From contig NZ_JBCJKP010000001.1 in the NCBI RefSeq assembly GCF_039503195.1, positions 4,216,001-4,280,000 of the forward strand: a DNA stretch of 64,000 nt. The letters are read 5' to 3'. Below are positions 35,961 to 45,890 of the stretch, in pieces; positions within the stretch are counted from its first letter, which is position 1; every line of letters starts with the position of its first letter. The notes below the pieces were generated by a model. It was not told where the DNA came from. It searched no databases and saw only the letters and a list, made by a program, of their open reading frames with translations. This DNA comes from Streptomyces mirabilis. GTDB taxonomy: Bacteria; Actinomycetota; Actinomycetes; Streptomycetales; Streptomycetaceae. The position numbers and the translations under genes were made by a program.

Positions 35961-36290
35961 ATGCCTCGTCCGACCGCCGCACAGCTCGCCTACGGTTCCT
36001 GCACCGTGATCTTCTCCACCCTCGCCATGCTGCTGCTGTCTCAGACGAGTTCGGGCCTGGGGATCGCGGTGATCACCCTCTCGGCACTCGCTCTCGGACT
36101 GCTCGTCGCCGTAACGGTTCCGCTGCCGAAGCGCGTGCGTTCCGGCTCCTTGGCCGCCGTACCGGCTCCCGCGCCGGCCCCCGTTCAGGAACGGGTGCCC
36201 GCACAGCGCGAGACCGCGTCCGTCTCTGCGTCCTTGTCGTCCGTGTCGTCGGCGTCCGTCTCCGCCGTACGCGAACCGGCGGGCCCGTGA
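35961..36290 (+). CDS. Small hypothetical membrane protein, 109 aa
   Basis: ATG 35961 follows GAGG by 8 bases. The 109-residue product has two helices (about 8-27 LAYGSCTVIFSTLAMLLL, 32-53 GLGIAVITLSALALGLLVAV) and then a Pro/Ala/Ser-rich low-complexity tail (APAPAPAPVQERV, SVSASLSSVSSASVS). Frame and composition look genuine. I recognise no family. It is convergent with the RDD gene at 36354. Confidence 0.6.
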   Translation: MPRPTAAQLAYGSCTVIFSTLAMLLLSQTSSGLGIAVITLSALALGLLVAVTVPLPKRVRSGSLAAVPAPAPAPVQERVPAQRETASVSASLSSVSSASVSAVREPAGP

Positions 36291-36353
36291 TTCCACGAAC
36301 CCGCCGCTCTCCCGGTCAGCCGTCTCCTCGTGGAGTGCGGCTGATCGCGTATG

Positions 36354-37031
36354 TCAGCCCGTGCTGACCACCACCGTCTTGGCCGCCTTGTCGTGCAGGC
36401 CCTGCTTGTAGGGCTTGTCGAAGTAGCTCCACCCGCCCGCGATCGCGGTCCAGACGCACGCGCAGCAGAACGCGAACGGGATCCAGAGCACCAGCGAGCG
36501 CACCAGCGTGGTCTGCACGGAGGGCGTGGCGCCGTTGTCGAGGTCGGCCACCCTCAGGTTGAACAGCTTCTTGCCGAGGGTCTGCCCCGACCTGCTGATC
36601 ATGATGGTGTCGTAGCCGGTGTAGAGCACCGCGGCGATCACGGACTGCCCGAAGCCCCTGCTGTACTCGATCTTGTCGGCGTTCATGTTGTACTGCATGA
36701 CCCCGAAGGCCCAGGACAGCAGCCACACCACGATGCCCACCAGGATCATGTCGATGATCCTGGCCACCGTACGTTTGCCGCTGTCGGCGAGTGGGGGCAT
36801 GCCGGCCAGCGGGTCGCCGCCGTAGGGTCCGCCGGGGCCGTACGGGTCGCCGCCGCCGTGCGGGGGCGGCTGGTCGCCGTACGGGGAGTCGTACGGGGAG
36901 CCCTGGGGCGGTGTGGGCGGCGAAGGGCCGTCGTAGGGGGAGCCGCCGCCCTCGGCGGGCGGGGGCTGCTTCTTGAACGGATCCTCGTCCGGTGGCTGAC
37001 CCGAACCCGGGGGCGGCGGTTCGCTGCTCAT
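36354..37031 (-). CDS. RDD-family membrane protein with Pro/Gly-rich head
   Basis: ATG 37031 (MSSEPPPPGSGQPPDEDPF) starts a 225-residue protein. Residues 1-80 are a Pro/Gly/Tyr-rich repeat head (DPYGPGGPYGG, SPYDSPYG). The RDD domain follows with KRTVARIIDMILVGIVVWLL, SRSGQTLGKKLFNLRV and FDKPYKQGLHDKAAKTVVV. RDD proteins have three or four helices and mostly unknown roles; some are ion antiporters. It is followed by a second RDD gene in the same direction upstream, suggesting a local duplication. Confidence 0.88.
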   Translation of the reverse strand: MSSEPPPPGSGQPPDEDPFKKQPPPAEGGGSPYDGPSPPTPPQGSPYDSPYGDQPPPHGGGDPYGPGGPYGGDPLAGMPPLADSGKRTVARIIDMILVGIVVWLLSWAFGVMQYNMNADKIEYSRGFGQSVIAAVLYTGYDTIMISRSGQTLGKKLFNLRVADLDNGATPSVQTTLVRSLVLWIPFAFCCACVWTAIAGGWSYFDKPYKQGLHDKAAKTVVVSTG

Positions 37032-37153
37032 GGCCCGAGTCGACCGCGAACCCCGTCGCCGCGCATCCGGCGAGCGGCCGTCCGGGGGACCGGGCTCCCG
37101 GACGGCCGCGCCGCCGCGCGGGGAGTCAGGCCACCAAGACGGCGTACGGGCGG

Positions 37154-38746
37154 CTACGCGGCCACGAAGGTGTGGGCCGCCTTGTCGTGCCAGCACTGGC
37201 GCCAGGGCCTGTCGAACAGGCACCACAGGACGCCGACGACACCGATGACGAGGACGCCGGGGACCGCGTACACGAGCCAGCGGCGCAGGGCCCGCCCGAA
37301 GGACGGTGGTTCGTGGCCCTCGATGTCCCGGACCTCGATGCCGCACACCTTCTTGCCGAGGGTGCGGCCCCACTTGGCGGTGGGCAGCGCGTCGTACAGG
37401 ACGCCGAAGAGGAGCAGGACGGTCAGGACGATCCCGAGGTAGCCCGTGGTCGTGCCGTCGAGCAGCCACACCGTGACGGTCTGGCCGGACCGCTTGGCCG
37501 CGTCGACCTTCTCGTTGATGTGGTCGATCGCCTTGGTGCCCAGTGGTACGGCGGCCACGGCGGTGACGGTCGCCAGTACCGCGGTGTCCACGATCCGGGC
37601 CAGCAGCCGCCTGCCGAGGCTCGCCGGGCGCGCCTCGGACTGTCTGCGGGCGGCGGCCTGGAACACGTCGTCCACCGGCGGCTTCCACGGCACGACGGGC
37701 TGCCCGTCGGCACCCTGGTCACCCGCGAGCCGGTGCACCTGCTGGGCCCAGGACGGCTGTCCCCCACCGGGGCCACTGGTGAGGGGCGTGGCGGCGGGGC
37801 CGGTGGACTGCTGGGGCACAGAGGGAGCGGAGGGGGTGGAGGGTGCGGGGGTGGCCGGCTGCCTCGGGGCGGCGGACTGGGCCGACTGGGGCGCCGCCTC
37901 CGCCGCGGCCTGGGCGGCCTGCCCGGCACCGAAGCCTCCCCCGGCCCCGGCGGGGCCGCCCGCCGCTGGCGTGTCCGCCCCCGGTGCGCCGGTGTCCGGA
38001 GCCGTGCCCCCGGTCTGCGCCCCCCGTTGCGGCCCCGTGCGCGGGGCGGACGGGCGGAAGATCATGGTGCCCTCGGACGGGGCGGGCTCCGCGGCGCCGT
38101 CGGGGTGATCGGTGCCGGCGAACTGCGCGCCGCTCGCCGGGGCCGCGGACGCACCCTCGACGCCGGTGGCCCGCGCCGGTCCCGTGGGGCGACGGAACAC
38201 CACGGTGCCGCCGGACGCGGGAGGTTGCGCGGCGCCGCCCCGGTCCGCGGGCGGGATCGTCGCCGTGCCGTCGGCGCGGGCGGACTCACCGTCCGGCTGG
38301 ACGACGGCGTCCCCCGGTTCGGCCGCGCGCGCCAGCCGCGGGTCGGCTGTCGGGGGCGCGCCCCAGGACACTCGGCGGTCCTGCTCGCCGCCGAAGCCGG
38401 ACTGCTGGGAGCGGTCGGCGCCCCACGCGGCCGCGGGCCCGGGCCTGTTGCCGTGCTGCGCCTCGGCCGGGCTCACCCGGCGCGGCTCAGCGGCGGGTCG
38501 CGGGTCCTCGTCGAAGAAGTGCGGGCCGGTCTCCTCGGCGGGGGCCGGAGCGGGCGCGGGGACGGAGGCCGTCGGCCGGGTACCGGACGGCGGCGAGAGC
38601 GGTACGCCGTCGGAGGGCGCGGGACGGCTCGTACCCGGTACCCAGGAGGCACCGTTCCAGTACCGGACATATCCAGGAATGGAGGGGTCCGGGTAATACC
38701 CTTCACGGGGCCGGTCGTCACCGGGGGCCGGGGTTGGGGCGCTCAT
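37154..38746 (-). CDS. DUF2510-RDD membrane protein, 530 aa
   Basis: From ATG 38746 the head has a DUF2510 motif (GYYPDPSIPGYVRYWNGASW, residues about 17-36). About 300 residues of disordered Ala/Pro/Gly/Thr sequence follow, with repeated GTVVFRRPTGP and GTMIFRPSAPR units. The C-terminal RDD domain (about 380-530) has LGRRLLARIVDTAVLATVTA, WGRTLGKKVCGIEVRDIEG and PWRQCWHDKAAHTFVAA. It is a paralogue of the next RDD protein. The repeats resemble FHA- or phospho-binding tails, but function is unknown. Confidence 0.88.
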   Translation of the reverse strand: MSAPTPAPGDDRPREGYYPDPSIPGYVRYWNGASWVPGTSRPAPSDGVPLSPPSGTRPTASVPAPAPAPAEETGPHFFDEDPRPAAEPRRVSPAEAQHGNRPGPAAAWGADRSQQSGFGGEQDRRVSWGAPPTADPRLARAAEPGDAVVQPDGESARADGTATIPPADRGGAAQPPASGGTVVFRRPTGPARATGVEGASAAPASGAQFAGTDHPDGAAEPAPSEGTMIFRPSAPRTGPQRGAQTGGTAPDTGAPGADTPAAGGPAGAGGGFGAGQAAQAAAEAAPQSAQSAAPRQPATPAPSTPSAPSVPQQSTGPAATPLTSGPGGGQPSWAQQVHRLAGDQGADGQPVVPWKPPVDDVFQAAARRQSEARPASLGRRLLARIVDTAVLATVTAVAAVPLGTKAIDHINEKVDAAKRSGQTVTVWLLDGTTTGYLGIVLTVLLLFGVLYDALPTAKWGRTLGKKVCGIEVRDIEGHEPPSFGRALRRWLVYAVPGVLVIGVVGVLWCLFDRPWRQCWHDKAAHTFVAA

Positions 38747-39001
38747 GTCCGTCGTCCCGTATCTGCTCGGGGGTTTTTGGGGGTTCCACATCTATCAGAC
38801 GGGCGCGCCTGTCAGCGGCGCTCCCGCCGTACCCACCTCTTTCGGGCAAGGTTCCGCCACAAGCGGTCGCCGTCCGGAACACGGTCTCGGAACGCCCGCC
38901 AAAAAACTTCTTCGAACCCGCGTAATGGTTCCGCGTGATCGCGCTCTCCACTCGTACGGGCCCGCCCTGAGGGCCCCGTACCCGAAAGGAAGCGCATCGA
39001 C

Positions 39002-39475
39002 ATGCACATCGTGGTGGAACGCGAACTCGAGATCGACCTCGTCCTGTCGCCCGAACGCAGCATCCCCGTACCGGCCCGGCTCACCTACCGCTCCGACGAC
39101 CCCTACGCCGTCCACGTCACCTTCCACATCGGCTCCGCCCATCCCGTCGGCTGGACCTTCGCCCGTGAACTGCTCGTCGAGGGGGTGTTCAGGCCGTGCG
39201 GGCACGGCGACGTACGGGTGTGGCCGACGAAGGTCGCGGGCCGCAGCGTCGTCCTGATGGCGCTCAGCTCCCCGGACGGGGACGCCCTCCTCCAGGCGCC
39301 CACCGCGCAGGTGTCCGCCTGGCTGGAGCGCACCCTGCAAGCGGTCCCGCCGGGCTTCGAGGCCGAACGGCTCGGCATCGACGAGGGCCTCGCCGAGTTG
39401 CTGACCCCGACCCCGGCCGACGACCTGTGGCTGCGCGACCCGTGGCCGTCGGACGAGTCGAAGGACGGCGAGTGA
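39002..39475 (+). CDS. ssgG: SsgA-family sporulation/cell-division regulator (SsgG-like)
   Basis: The 157-residue protein starts at ATG 39002 after GGAAG. It has the SsgA-like pattern throughout: VPARLTYRSDDPYAVHVTFH, WTFARELLVEGV, GHGDVRVWP and LMALSSPDGDALLQAP. These proteins are unique to morphologically complex actinomycetes and control septum placement and peptidoglycan remodelling in sporulation. The gene context (RDD genes upstream, FAD oxidase downstream) suggests the SsgG paralogue; the symbol rests on remembered synteny. Confidence 0.85.
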   Translation: MHIVVERELEIDLVLSPERSIPVPARLTYRSDDPYAVHVTFHIGSAHPVGWTFARELLVEGVFRPCGHGDVRVWPTKVAGRSVVLMALSSPDGDALLQAPTAQVSAWLERTLQAVPPGFEAERLGIDEGLAELLTPTPADDLWLRDPWPSDESKDGE

Positions 39476-39555
39476 ACCCGTTCGCGTCCCTGTTTCCGAT
39501 ACCGGCCCGGTGCGCGCTGACCGGGCCCGCGTCGCGCGGTCGCCGAGGCAGGGCT

Positions 39556-40956
39556 CTACAGCACCTTGCCCGGGTTCAGGATGCCCAGGGGGTCGAAGGC
39601 GGCCTTGATGCCGCGCTGCATCTCCACGCCCACCGGTCCGAGCTCGCGGGCCAGCCACTCCTTCTTCAGGACTCCGACGCCGTGTTCACCGGTGATGGTG
39701 CCGCCGAGTTCCAGACCGAGGGCCATGATCTCGTCGAAGGACTCGCGGGCGCGCCGCGACTCGTCGGGATCGTCGGCGTCGAAGCAGACGGTGGGGTGGG
39801 TGTTGCCGTCGCCCGCGTGCGCGCAGACACCGATGGTCAGGGAGTACTTCTCGGCGACCCGTTCGATGCCTTCGAGCATGTCGCCGAGCCGGGAGCGCGG
39901 CACGCACACGTCGTCGATCATCGTGGTGCCCTTGACCGCTTCGAGCGCGGTGAGCGACAACCGCCGTGCCTGGAGGAGCAGTTCGGATTCCGCCGCGTCC
40001 TCCGCGGGGACCACCTGCGTCGCGCCCGCGGCCTCGCACAGGACGCCGACGGCGGCCAGGTCGGCGGCCGGGTCGTGGGTGTCGAAGGCGGCGAGGAGGA
40101 GCGCCTCGGTGGTCTCCGGGAGGCCCATGTGGGCCAGGTCGTTGACGGCCTTGACCGTCGTACGGTCCATGAGTTCGAGGAGGGAGGGGACGTGCCCGCC
40201 CTCCATGATCCGGACCACGGCGTCGCAGGCGGCCCGCGCCGATCCGAACTCCGCCGCCAGCACCAACTGCCGGGGCGGCTGCGGCTTGAGCGCCAGGATC
40301 GCCCGTACGACGATGCCGAGCGAGCCCTCGGATCCGACGAAGAGGCGGGTGAGGTCGTACCCGGCGACCCCCTTCGCCGTACGGCGGCCGGTGGACATGA
40401 GCCGTCCGTCGGCCAGCACCACGTCGAGGCCGAGGACGTACTCGGCCGTCACGCCGTACTTCACACAGCACAGGCCGCCGGAGGCCGTGCCGATGTTCCC
40501 GCCGATCGTGCACATCTCCCAACTGGAGGGGTCCGGCGGGTAGTACAGACCGTGTTCGTTCACGGCGCGGGAGAGGGTGGCGTTGATGACGCCGGGTTCC
40601 ACGACGGCGATCCGGTCGACCGGGTTGATCTCCAGGATGCCGTCCATCTTCACCAGCGACAGCACGATGCAGCCGTCGGAGGCGTTGGCGGCGCCGGACA
40701 GGCCGGTGCGGGCGCCCTGCGGGACGACCGGGACACGCAGCTCGGTCGCGATCCGCATGACGTGCTGGACCTGTTCGACGGTACGGGGCAGGACGACGAC
40801 GGCGGGGGTGCCCGCCTCGCAGAAGCTCGCCATGTCGTTCGCGTACGAGGCCGTGACGTCCGGGTCGATGAGGACGGCCTCGGCCGGCAGGCCGCTCAGC
40901 AGGCGGTCCACGAGGTTGCCGGTGACTTCGTCGCGCGGGGCTTCGATACGGCTCAT
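39556..40956 (-). CDS. FAD-linked oxidase (GlcD/D-lactate dehydrogenase-like)
   Basis: The 466-residue flavoprotein has the PCMH-type FAD domain (VVVLPRTVEQVQHVMRIA, VVPQGARTGLSGAANASDG). After it come GTASGGLCCVKYGVTAEYVL, the substrate domain and the C-terminal GEHGVGVLKKEWLARELGP. It ends in FDPLGILNPGKVL. This is the glycolate oxidase GlcD/D-lactate dehydrogenase family, oxidising 2-hydroxy acids. I prefer ATG 40956 (MSRIEAPRD); a GTG six bases upstream is possible. No GlcE/F partners are adjacent. Confidence 0.92.
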   Translation of the reverse strand: MSRIEAPRDEVTGNLVDRLLSGLPAEAVLIDPDVTASYANDMASFCEAGTPAVVVLPRTVEQVQHVMRIATELRVPVVPQGARTGLSGAANASDGCIVLSLVKMDGILEINPVDRIAVVEPGVINATLSRAVNEHGLYYPPDPSSWEMCTIGGNIGTASGGLCCVKYGVTAEYVLGLDVVLADGRLMSTGRRTAKGVAGYDLTRLFVGSEGSLGIVVRAILALKPQPPRQLVLAAEFGSARAACDAVVRIMEGGHVPSLLELMDRTTVKAVNDLAHMGLPETTEALLLAAFDTHDPAADLAAVGVLCEAAGATQVVPAEDAAESELLLQARRLSLTALEAVKGTTMIDDVCVPRSRLGDMLEGIERVAEKYSLTIGVCAHAGDGNTHPTVCFDADDPDESRRARESFDEIMALGLELGGTITGEHGVGVLKKEWLARELGPVGVEMQRGIKAAFDPLGILNPGKVL

Positions 40957-41045
40957 GATCACAGCGTCGCACTCGGGGCCATCGGTGTGAACCCCATCCG
41001 CGCGGGGCTTGGCGTGCCGGGGTGTGGTCTTCGTATTGACGCACA

Positions 41046-42656
41046 GTGAGCGGCATGGAGATCGAAGAGCGACAGCCGGTGCTCACGGGGCTCGCGCCCC
41101 AGGGGCCCTCCGGGCGGCGTCCCTCCGTCGCCAAGCATGTGCTGATCGGCCTGGTGGCGGGGTCTGTCGTCCTCGGCGGGGTGCTGGTGCTGCTGCCCCC
41201 GCATCGGCGGACCGCGGCACCGCCGTCGTCGGGTCCGGCGGCACGCGCGGCGACGGCGGTGGTCGCCGGGGTGCCCGCCGCGCTGCCCGATCTGATGGCG
41301 CTCATCGGTGACCACGAGGCCCAGGTGCGCGCCCATCCGCGCGACGAGCGGTCGTGGGCGGTGCTCGGCGCGGCGTACGTGGAGCAGGGGCGGCGGACGG
41401 CCGCATCCGCGTACTTCCCGAAGGCCGAGCAGGCGCTGCGCACGTCGCTGGAGACGAAACCGAAGGGGAACCCGACGGCGCTGGAGGGGCTGGCCGCGCT
41501 CGCCAACGCCCGCAACGACTTCCGGACCGGGCGGAAGTGGGCCGAGGAGGCGCTGAAGCTGGCGCCGAAGCGGTGGACGGCGTATCCGCTGCTGATCGAC
41601 TCCTGCAGCGGCCTCGGTGACTACAAGGCGAGCCGCAGCGCGCTGGAGAAGCTCCAGGGGCTGCACCACGGGCCGCCGGTGCTGGCCGAGGCCGCCCAGG
41701 TGTACTGGGACCGCGGCTGGCGCGAGGACGCGGTGGCCTCCCTCGCGGACGCGGCGGCGGCCGCCACCGCTCCGGCCGAGCGGGCGACGTGGCTGGCGCA
41801 GACGGGCCGGCTCGCCTGGGAGCGTGGGGACCGCGAGGAGTCGCTGCGCTACTACGAGGCCGCGCTTCGCATCGACCCCGACCAGTACGGCGCGCTCGCC
41901 GGACAAGGGCGTGCGCTGGCAGCACTCGGGCGCAGCGCGGAGGCGCTGCGCGCGTACCGGACGGCGCTCGCCCAGGAGCCCGATCCGCGGTACGCGCTGG
42001 AGCTGGGCGAGCTGTACGAGACGCTGGGGGTGCGCGACGCGGCACAGACGCAGTACGCCCTGCTGCGGGAGCGGGTGCGCACCGACGCCGCGGCCGGTGT
42101 CGACGACGAACTGGTCCTCGGGCTGTTCGAGGCGGACCACGGCGATCCGGAGGACGCGGTGCGCCGGCTGCGCGAGGAGTGGGCGCGCCAGCCCGGGGTC
42201 GCCGTCGCGGACGCGCTGGGGTGGGCGCTGCACCGGGCGGAGAAGGACGAGGAGGCACTGAAGTTCGCGACGCAGGCGACGGACAAGACGAAGGGCGGCG
42301 GCGTCCGCAGCGCGCTGTACGTCTACCACCGGGGGCAGATCGAACGCGAGCTGGGCCTGCTCGCGCCCGCGCGCCGCCACCTCGCGGAGTCCCTCCAGAT
42401 CAACCCGTACTTCTCCCCCGTCCTCGCCCCCCAGGCCCGGCACGACCTGGCCGCCCTCGGCGAGCCGCCCGCGGAGCCGCCGCCCGAGCCGAAGGACGAG
42501 ACCCCGGCGGAAACGGAGGGCGCGGCGGGGCCGCCGGGCACTCCCGTGAATCCGGCGAACCCGGTGGCTCCGCGGGCGACCCGTCAACCCAGGCCACACC
42601 CATCGGCGCCGGCACCGGCACCGGCACCGGCACCGCAGCGTTCGGCGTCACGCTGA
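41046..42656 (+). CDS. Membrane-anchored TPR-repeat protein
   Basis: The 536-residue protein has a short cytoplasmic head, one helix (about 31-52, VLIGLVAGSVVLGGVLVLLP) and then TPR-type helical repeats from about 95 to 460. Clear units are SWAVLGAAYVEQGRRTAASA, ALEGLAALANARNDFRTGRK and RLAWERGDREESLRYYEAAL. The last 70 residues are Pro/Glu/Ala-rich. It probably scaffolds a protein complex on the outer membrane face. GTG 41046 or ATG 41055 could be the start. It ends just before the heptamer repeat. Confidence 0.85.
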   Translation: MSGMEIEERQPVLTGLAPQGPSGRRPSVAKHVLIGLVAGSVVLGGVLVLLPPHRRTAAPPSSGPAARAATAVVAGVPAALPDLMALIGDHEAQVRAHPRDERSWAVLGAAYVEQGRRTAASAYFPKAEQALRTSLETKPKGNPTALEGLAALANARNDFRTGRKWAEEALKLAPKRWTAYPLLIDSCSGLGDYKASRSALEKLQGLHHGPPVLAEAAQVYWDRGWREDAVASLADAAAAATAPAERATWLAQTGRLAWERGDREESLRYYEAALRIDPDQYGALAGQGRALAALGRSAEALRAYRTALAQEPDPRYALELGELYETLGVRDAAQTQYALLRERVRTDAAAGVDDELVLGLFEADHGDPEDAVRRLREEWARQPGVAVADALGWALHRAEKDEEALKFATQATDKTKGGGVRSALYVYHRGQIERELGLLAPARRHLAESLQINPYFSPVLAPQARHDLAALGEPPAEPPPEPKDETPAETEGAAGPPGTPVNPANPVAPRATRQPRPHPSAPAPAPAPAPQRSASR

Positions 42657-42690
42657 CGGGCGACCGATAGCTGGCGACAGACGTCGGCTG

Positions 42691-42781
42691 ACGGATGACG
42701 GATGACGGATGACGGATGACGGATGACGGATGACAGATGACGGATGACGGATGACGGATGACAGATGACGGATGACAGATA
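42691..42781. repeat. 13-copy heptamer tandem repeat (ACGGATG)n
   Basis: Thirteen 7-bp units run without interruption. Ten are ACGGATG, two are ACAGATG, and the last is ACAGATA. The array fills the gap between the convergent TPR and hpd genes, 14 bp before the hpd stop. Confidence 0.95.
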
Positions 42782-42795
42782 TCCGCAGATGATTC

Positions 42796-44004
<1,209 letters not shown>

Positions 44005-44064
44005 TCAGCAAAACGTCCACCTGAGCGGGCGTTCTGTACATGATGACCACCCCGGGAGGGCGGC

Positions 44065-44535
44065 ATGGCGATCGATCACCTGGACGGCCGACTCATCGTG
44101 CTGTTGGCCGAGGAGCCGCGCATCGGCGTGCTGGAGATGTCCCGGCGGCTCGGGGTCGCGCGCGGCACCGTGCAGGCCCGGCTGGACCGCCTTCAATCGA
44201 ATGGAGTCATCCGGGGATTCGGTCCGCAGGTGGACCCGGCCGCGCTCGGCTACCCCGTCACGGCCTTCGCGACGCTGCAGATCAGGCAGGGACAAGGCAC
44301 CGACGTACGGGCGCACTTGGCGACCGTCCCCGAGGTGCTGGAGCTGCACACGACCACCGGCAGCGGCGACATGCTGTGCCGCCTGGTGGCCCGCTCGAAC
44401 GCCGATCTCCAACGTGTGATCGACCGGGTCGTCGGTTTTGATGGCATCGTCCGGGCCTCCACGGCGATCGTCATGGAGAACCCCGTTCCGCTGCGGATCA
44501 TCCCGCTGGTGGAGCAGGCGGCGACCGAGCGCTGA
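44065..44535 (+). CDS. Lrp/AsnC-family transcriptional regulator
   Basis: The 156-residue regulator from ATG 44065 (GGGAGGG site upstream) has the winged helix at about 5-65 (HLDGRLIVLLAEEPRIGVLE, MSRRLGVARGTVQARLDRLQ). A RAM ligand-binding domain follows at about 70-145 (VTAFATLQIRQGQGTDVRAH, LHTTTGSGDMLCRLVA). Lrp proteins bind amino acids as octamers. Being divergent from hpd, it probably controls tyrosine degradation. Confidence 0.92.
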   Translation: MAIDHLDGRLIVLLAEEPRIGVLEMSRRLGVARGTVQARLDRLQSNGVIRGFGPQVDPAALGYPVTAFATLQIRQGQGTDVRAHLATVPEVLELHTTTGSGDMLCRLVARSNADLQRVIDRVVGFDGIVRASTAIVMENPVPLRIIPLVEQAATER

Positions 44536-44555
44536 CCGAGGAGCCGGGAGGTGGC

Positions 44556-45008
44556 GTGAACTTCTGGCGGTACCTGAGCAGCCGCCATCAGCAGCTGCTC
44601 ACGGACGCGTACCAGCACACCAGCGTGGTCTTCCAGTGCATGGTCGTCGCGACACTCATCGGTGTGGTGATCGGCGTCGTCACCTATCACAGCGACTGGG
44701 CGGGCGGCGTCGCCACGACCACCACCTCCACCATCGTTCCTGCTGCCCAGGGACGCGAGGCCGCGGAAGATCTCGTTGCCGAGGCCGGGGCCGGAGGCGT
44801 ACGCCGCGATCGCCGCGATGCCCATCAGCATCTGCGTGGAGACCCGGAGAGGTACCCGGCGAGCGCCCAGGTCCTGGACCCGATCACCAAGAAGCTCGAC
44901 AACGACGTGGCCCAGACCCTGAACTCCAAGGTGGACGTCGACGGGCAGGATCCGCATCAGGTGGCGCTGGACTGGAGGAAGCAGGAGGGGTTCGTCAAGG
45001 GAGGGTGA
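44556..45008 (+). pseudogene. Scrambled osmoprotectant ABC transporter remnant (permease, inverted segment, binding-protein tail)
   Basis: The open frame is a mosaic of three pieces. Bases 44556-44735, with intact GTG and GGGAGG site, encode the first 60 residues of a ProW/OpuCB-type permease (MNFWRYLSSRHQQLLTDAYQ, QHTSVVFQCMVVATLIGVVI). Bases 44736-44846 encode permease sequence only on the minus strand (RVSTQMLMGIAAIAAYASGP, GLGNEIFRGLASLGSRN), so this piece is inverted. Bases 44847-45008 encode the C-terminus of a glycine-betaine-type binding protein (SAQVLDPITKKLDNDVAQTL, NSKVDVDGQDPHQVALDW). The continuous reading through the inverted part is meaningless. The locus is a wrecked osmoprotectant operon. 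Confidence 0.8.
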
Positions 45009-45024
45009 GCGGGGCGACGGCTTC

Positions 45025-45066
45025 CAAAGAAGTGGTTGCAAAGAAACCCTTGCAACTACTTCTTTG
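45025..45066. promoter_or_regulatory. Operator-like 17-bp inverted repeat upstream of the ArsR-type regulator
   Basis: CAAAGAAGTGGTTGCAA (45025-45041) and TTGCAACTACTTCTTTG (45050-45066) are inverted with 16/17 matches and an 8-bp spacer. They lie 19 bp before the regulator ATG. Each arm also contains TTGCAA-type half-sites. It is probably the autoregulatory binding site. Confidence 0.75.
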
Positions 45067-45085
45067 CAACGTTACCTTTGGATGC

Positions 45086-45688
45086 ATGGAAGAGTCCCAG
45101 GATCCCCAGGTCCGCAATCTCGACGCCCGCTCGCTGCGCGGGCTCGCACATCCCTTGCGCATGCAGCTCCTGGACGCTCTGCGCTTCGGCGGTCCGGCCA
45201 CCGCGTCCCAGCTCGCCGAGAAGCTGGGCGAGTCGAGCGGTGCCACCAGCTATCACCTGCGACAACTCGCCGCCCACGGCTTCGTCGAGGACGCCCCGGA
45301 GCGGGGCAAGGGGCGAGAGCGGTGGTGGAAGGCGGCCCACCGGGGCCTGAGGTTCGACGACTCTCTGCTCACGGACACCGACCCGGTCGTGCGCGGGGCC
45401 GCCGACATGTACCTCCACGAGGTCGCGACCGCGCAGACCCGGGACCTGTCGACCTGGCTGGGCAACCGGGCCCAGTGGCCGGAGGAATGGGCCCGCGTCT
45501 GGGACATGAGCAGCGCGACGCTACGGCTGACCCCTGAACTCACCCGCGAACTCGTCGAGAAGATGCACGCGCTCGTCGACAGCTACCGCGACCTGGCCGC
45601 CACCGAGGACGACGCCGAGGCCGCACAGGTCCGCTTCCACACCCACGCCTTCCCCCTCACGCAGGACCGAACGGAGACGCACCCATGA
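45086..45688 (+). CDS. ArsR-type winged-helix transcriptional regulator
   Basis: ATG 45086 (MEESQDPQVRNLDARS) starts a 200-residue protein. The N-terminal winged helix (about 12-85) reads RSLRGLAHPLRMQLLDALRF, ATASQLAEKLGESSGATSYH, LRQLAAHGFVE and GRERWWKAAHRGL. The C-terminal half is helical and lacks metal-site cysteines, so it is not a classic metal sensor. It belongs to the HTH_20 group that often controls MFS exporters. A 4-nt ATGA overlap couples it to the 62-aa gene. Confidence 0.88.
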   Translation: MEESQDPQVRNLDARSLRGLAHPLRMQLLDALRFGGPATASQLAEKLGESSGATSYHLRQLAAHGFVEDAPERGKGRERWWKAAHRGLRFDDSLLTDTDPVVRGAADMYLHEVATAQTRDLSTWLGNRAQWPEEWARVWDMSSATLRLTPELTRELVEKMHALVDSYRDLAATEDDAEAAQVRFHTHAFPLTQDRTETHP

Positions 45689-45873
45689 CGCACGCCGAAA
45701 CCCACCTCGTCCTGCACCACACCCGCGCCGCCGAGCTCCGGGCCCAGGCCGAGACCCACCGCCTGGCCGCCTCCGCCCGGCGCCCCGGTGAACTGCGGAC
45801 GCGCCTCGGCTGGACCCTCGTGGAGGTCGGCCTGCGGCTCGCCGCCGCGCCCCGCGTCGCCGTCGCGCACTGA
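45685..45873 (+). CDS. Small hypothetical protein, 62 aa, coupled to the ArsR-type gene
   Basis: The ATG overlaps the regulator stop (ATGA), a strong sign of translation. The 62 residues are helical and His/Arg/Ala-rich (LVLHHTRAAELRAQAETHRL, RLGWTLVEVGLRLAAAP), with one moderately hydrophobic C-terminal segment. There is no known domain. The transporter gene that often follows such pairs is absent; a repeat element comes next. Confidence 0.65.
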   Translation: MTHAETHLVLHHTRAAELRAQAETHRLAASARRPGELRTRLGWTLVEVGLRLAAAPRVAVAH

Positions 45874-45890
45874 CACGGCCCGCCGGCTGG

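Noticed and set aside
42691..42781. Possible CRISPR array
   Set aside because: The repeats are 7 bp, contiguous and without spacers; there are no cas genes. It is a simple tandem repeat.
44556..45008. Intact 150-aa novel membrane protein
   Set aside because: The middle third is meaningful only on the opposite strand, so the open frame is a by-product of rearrangement.
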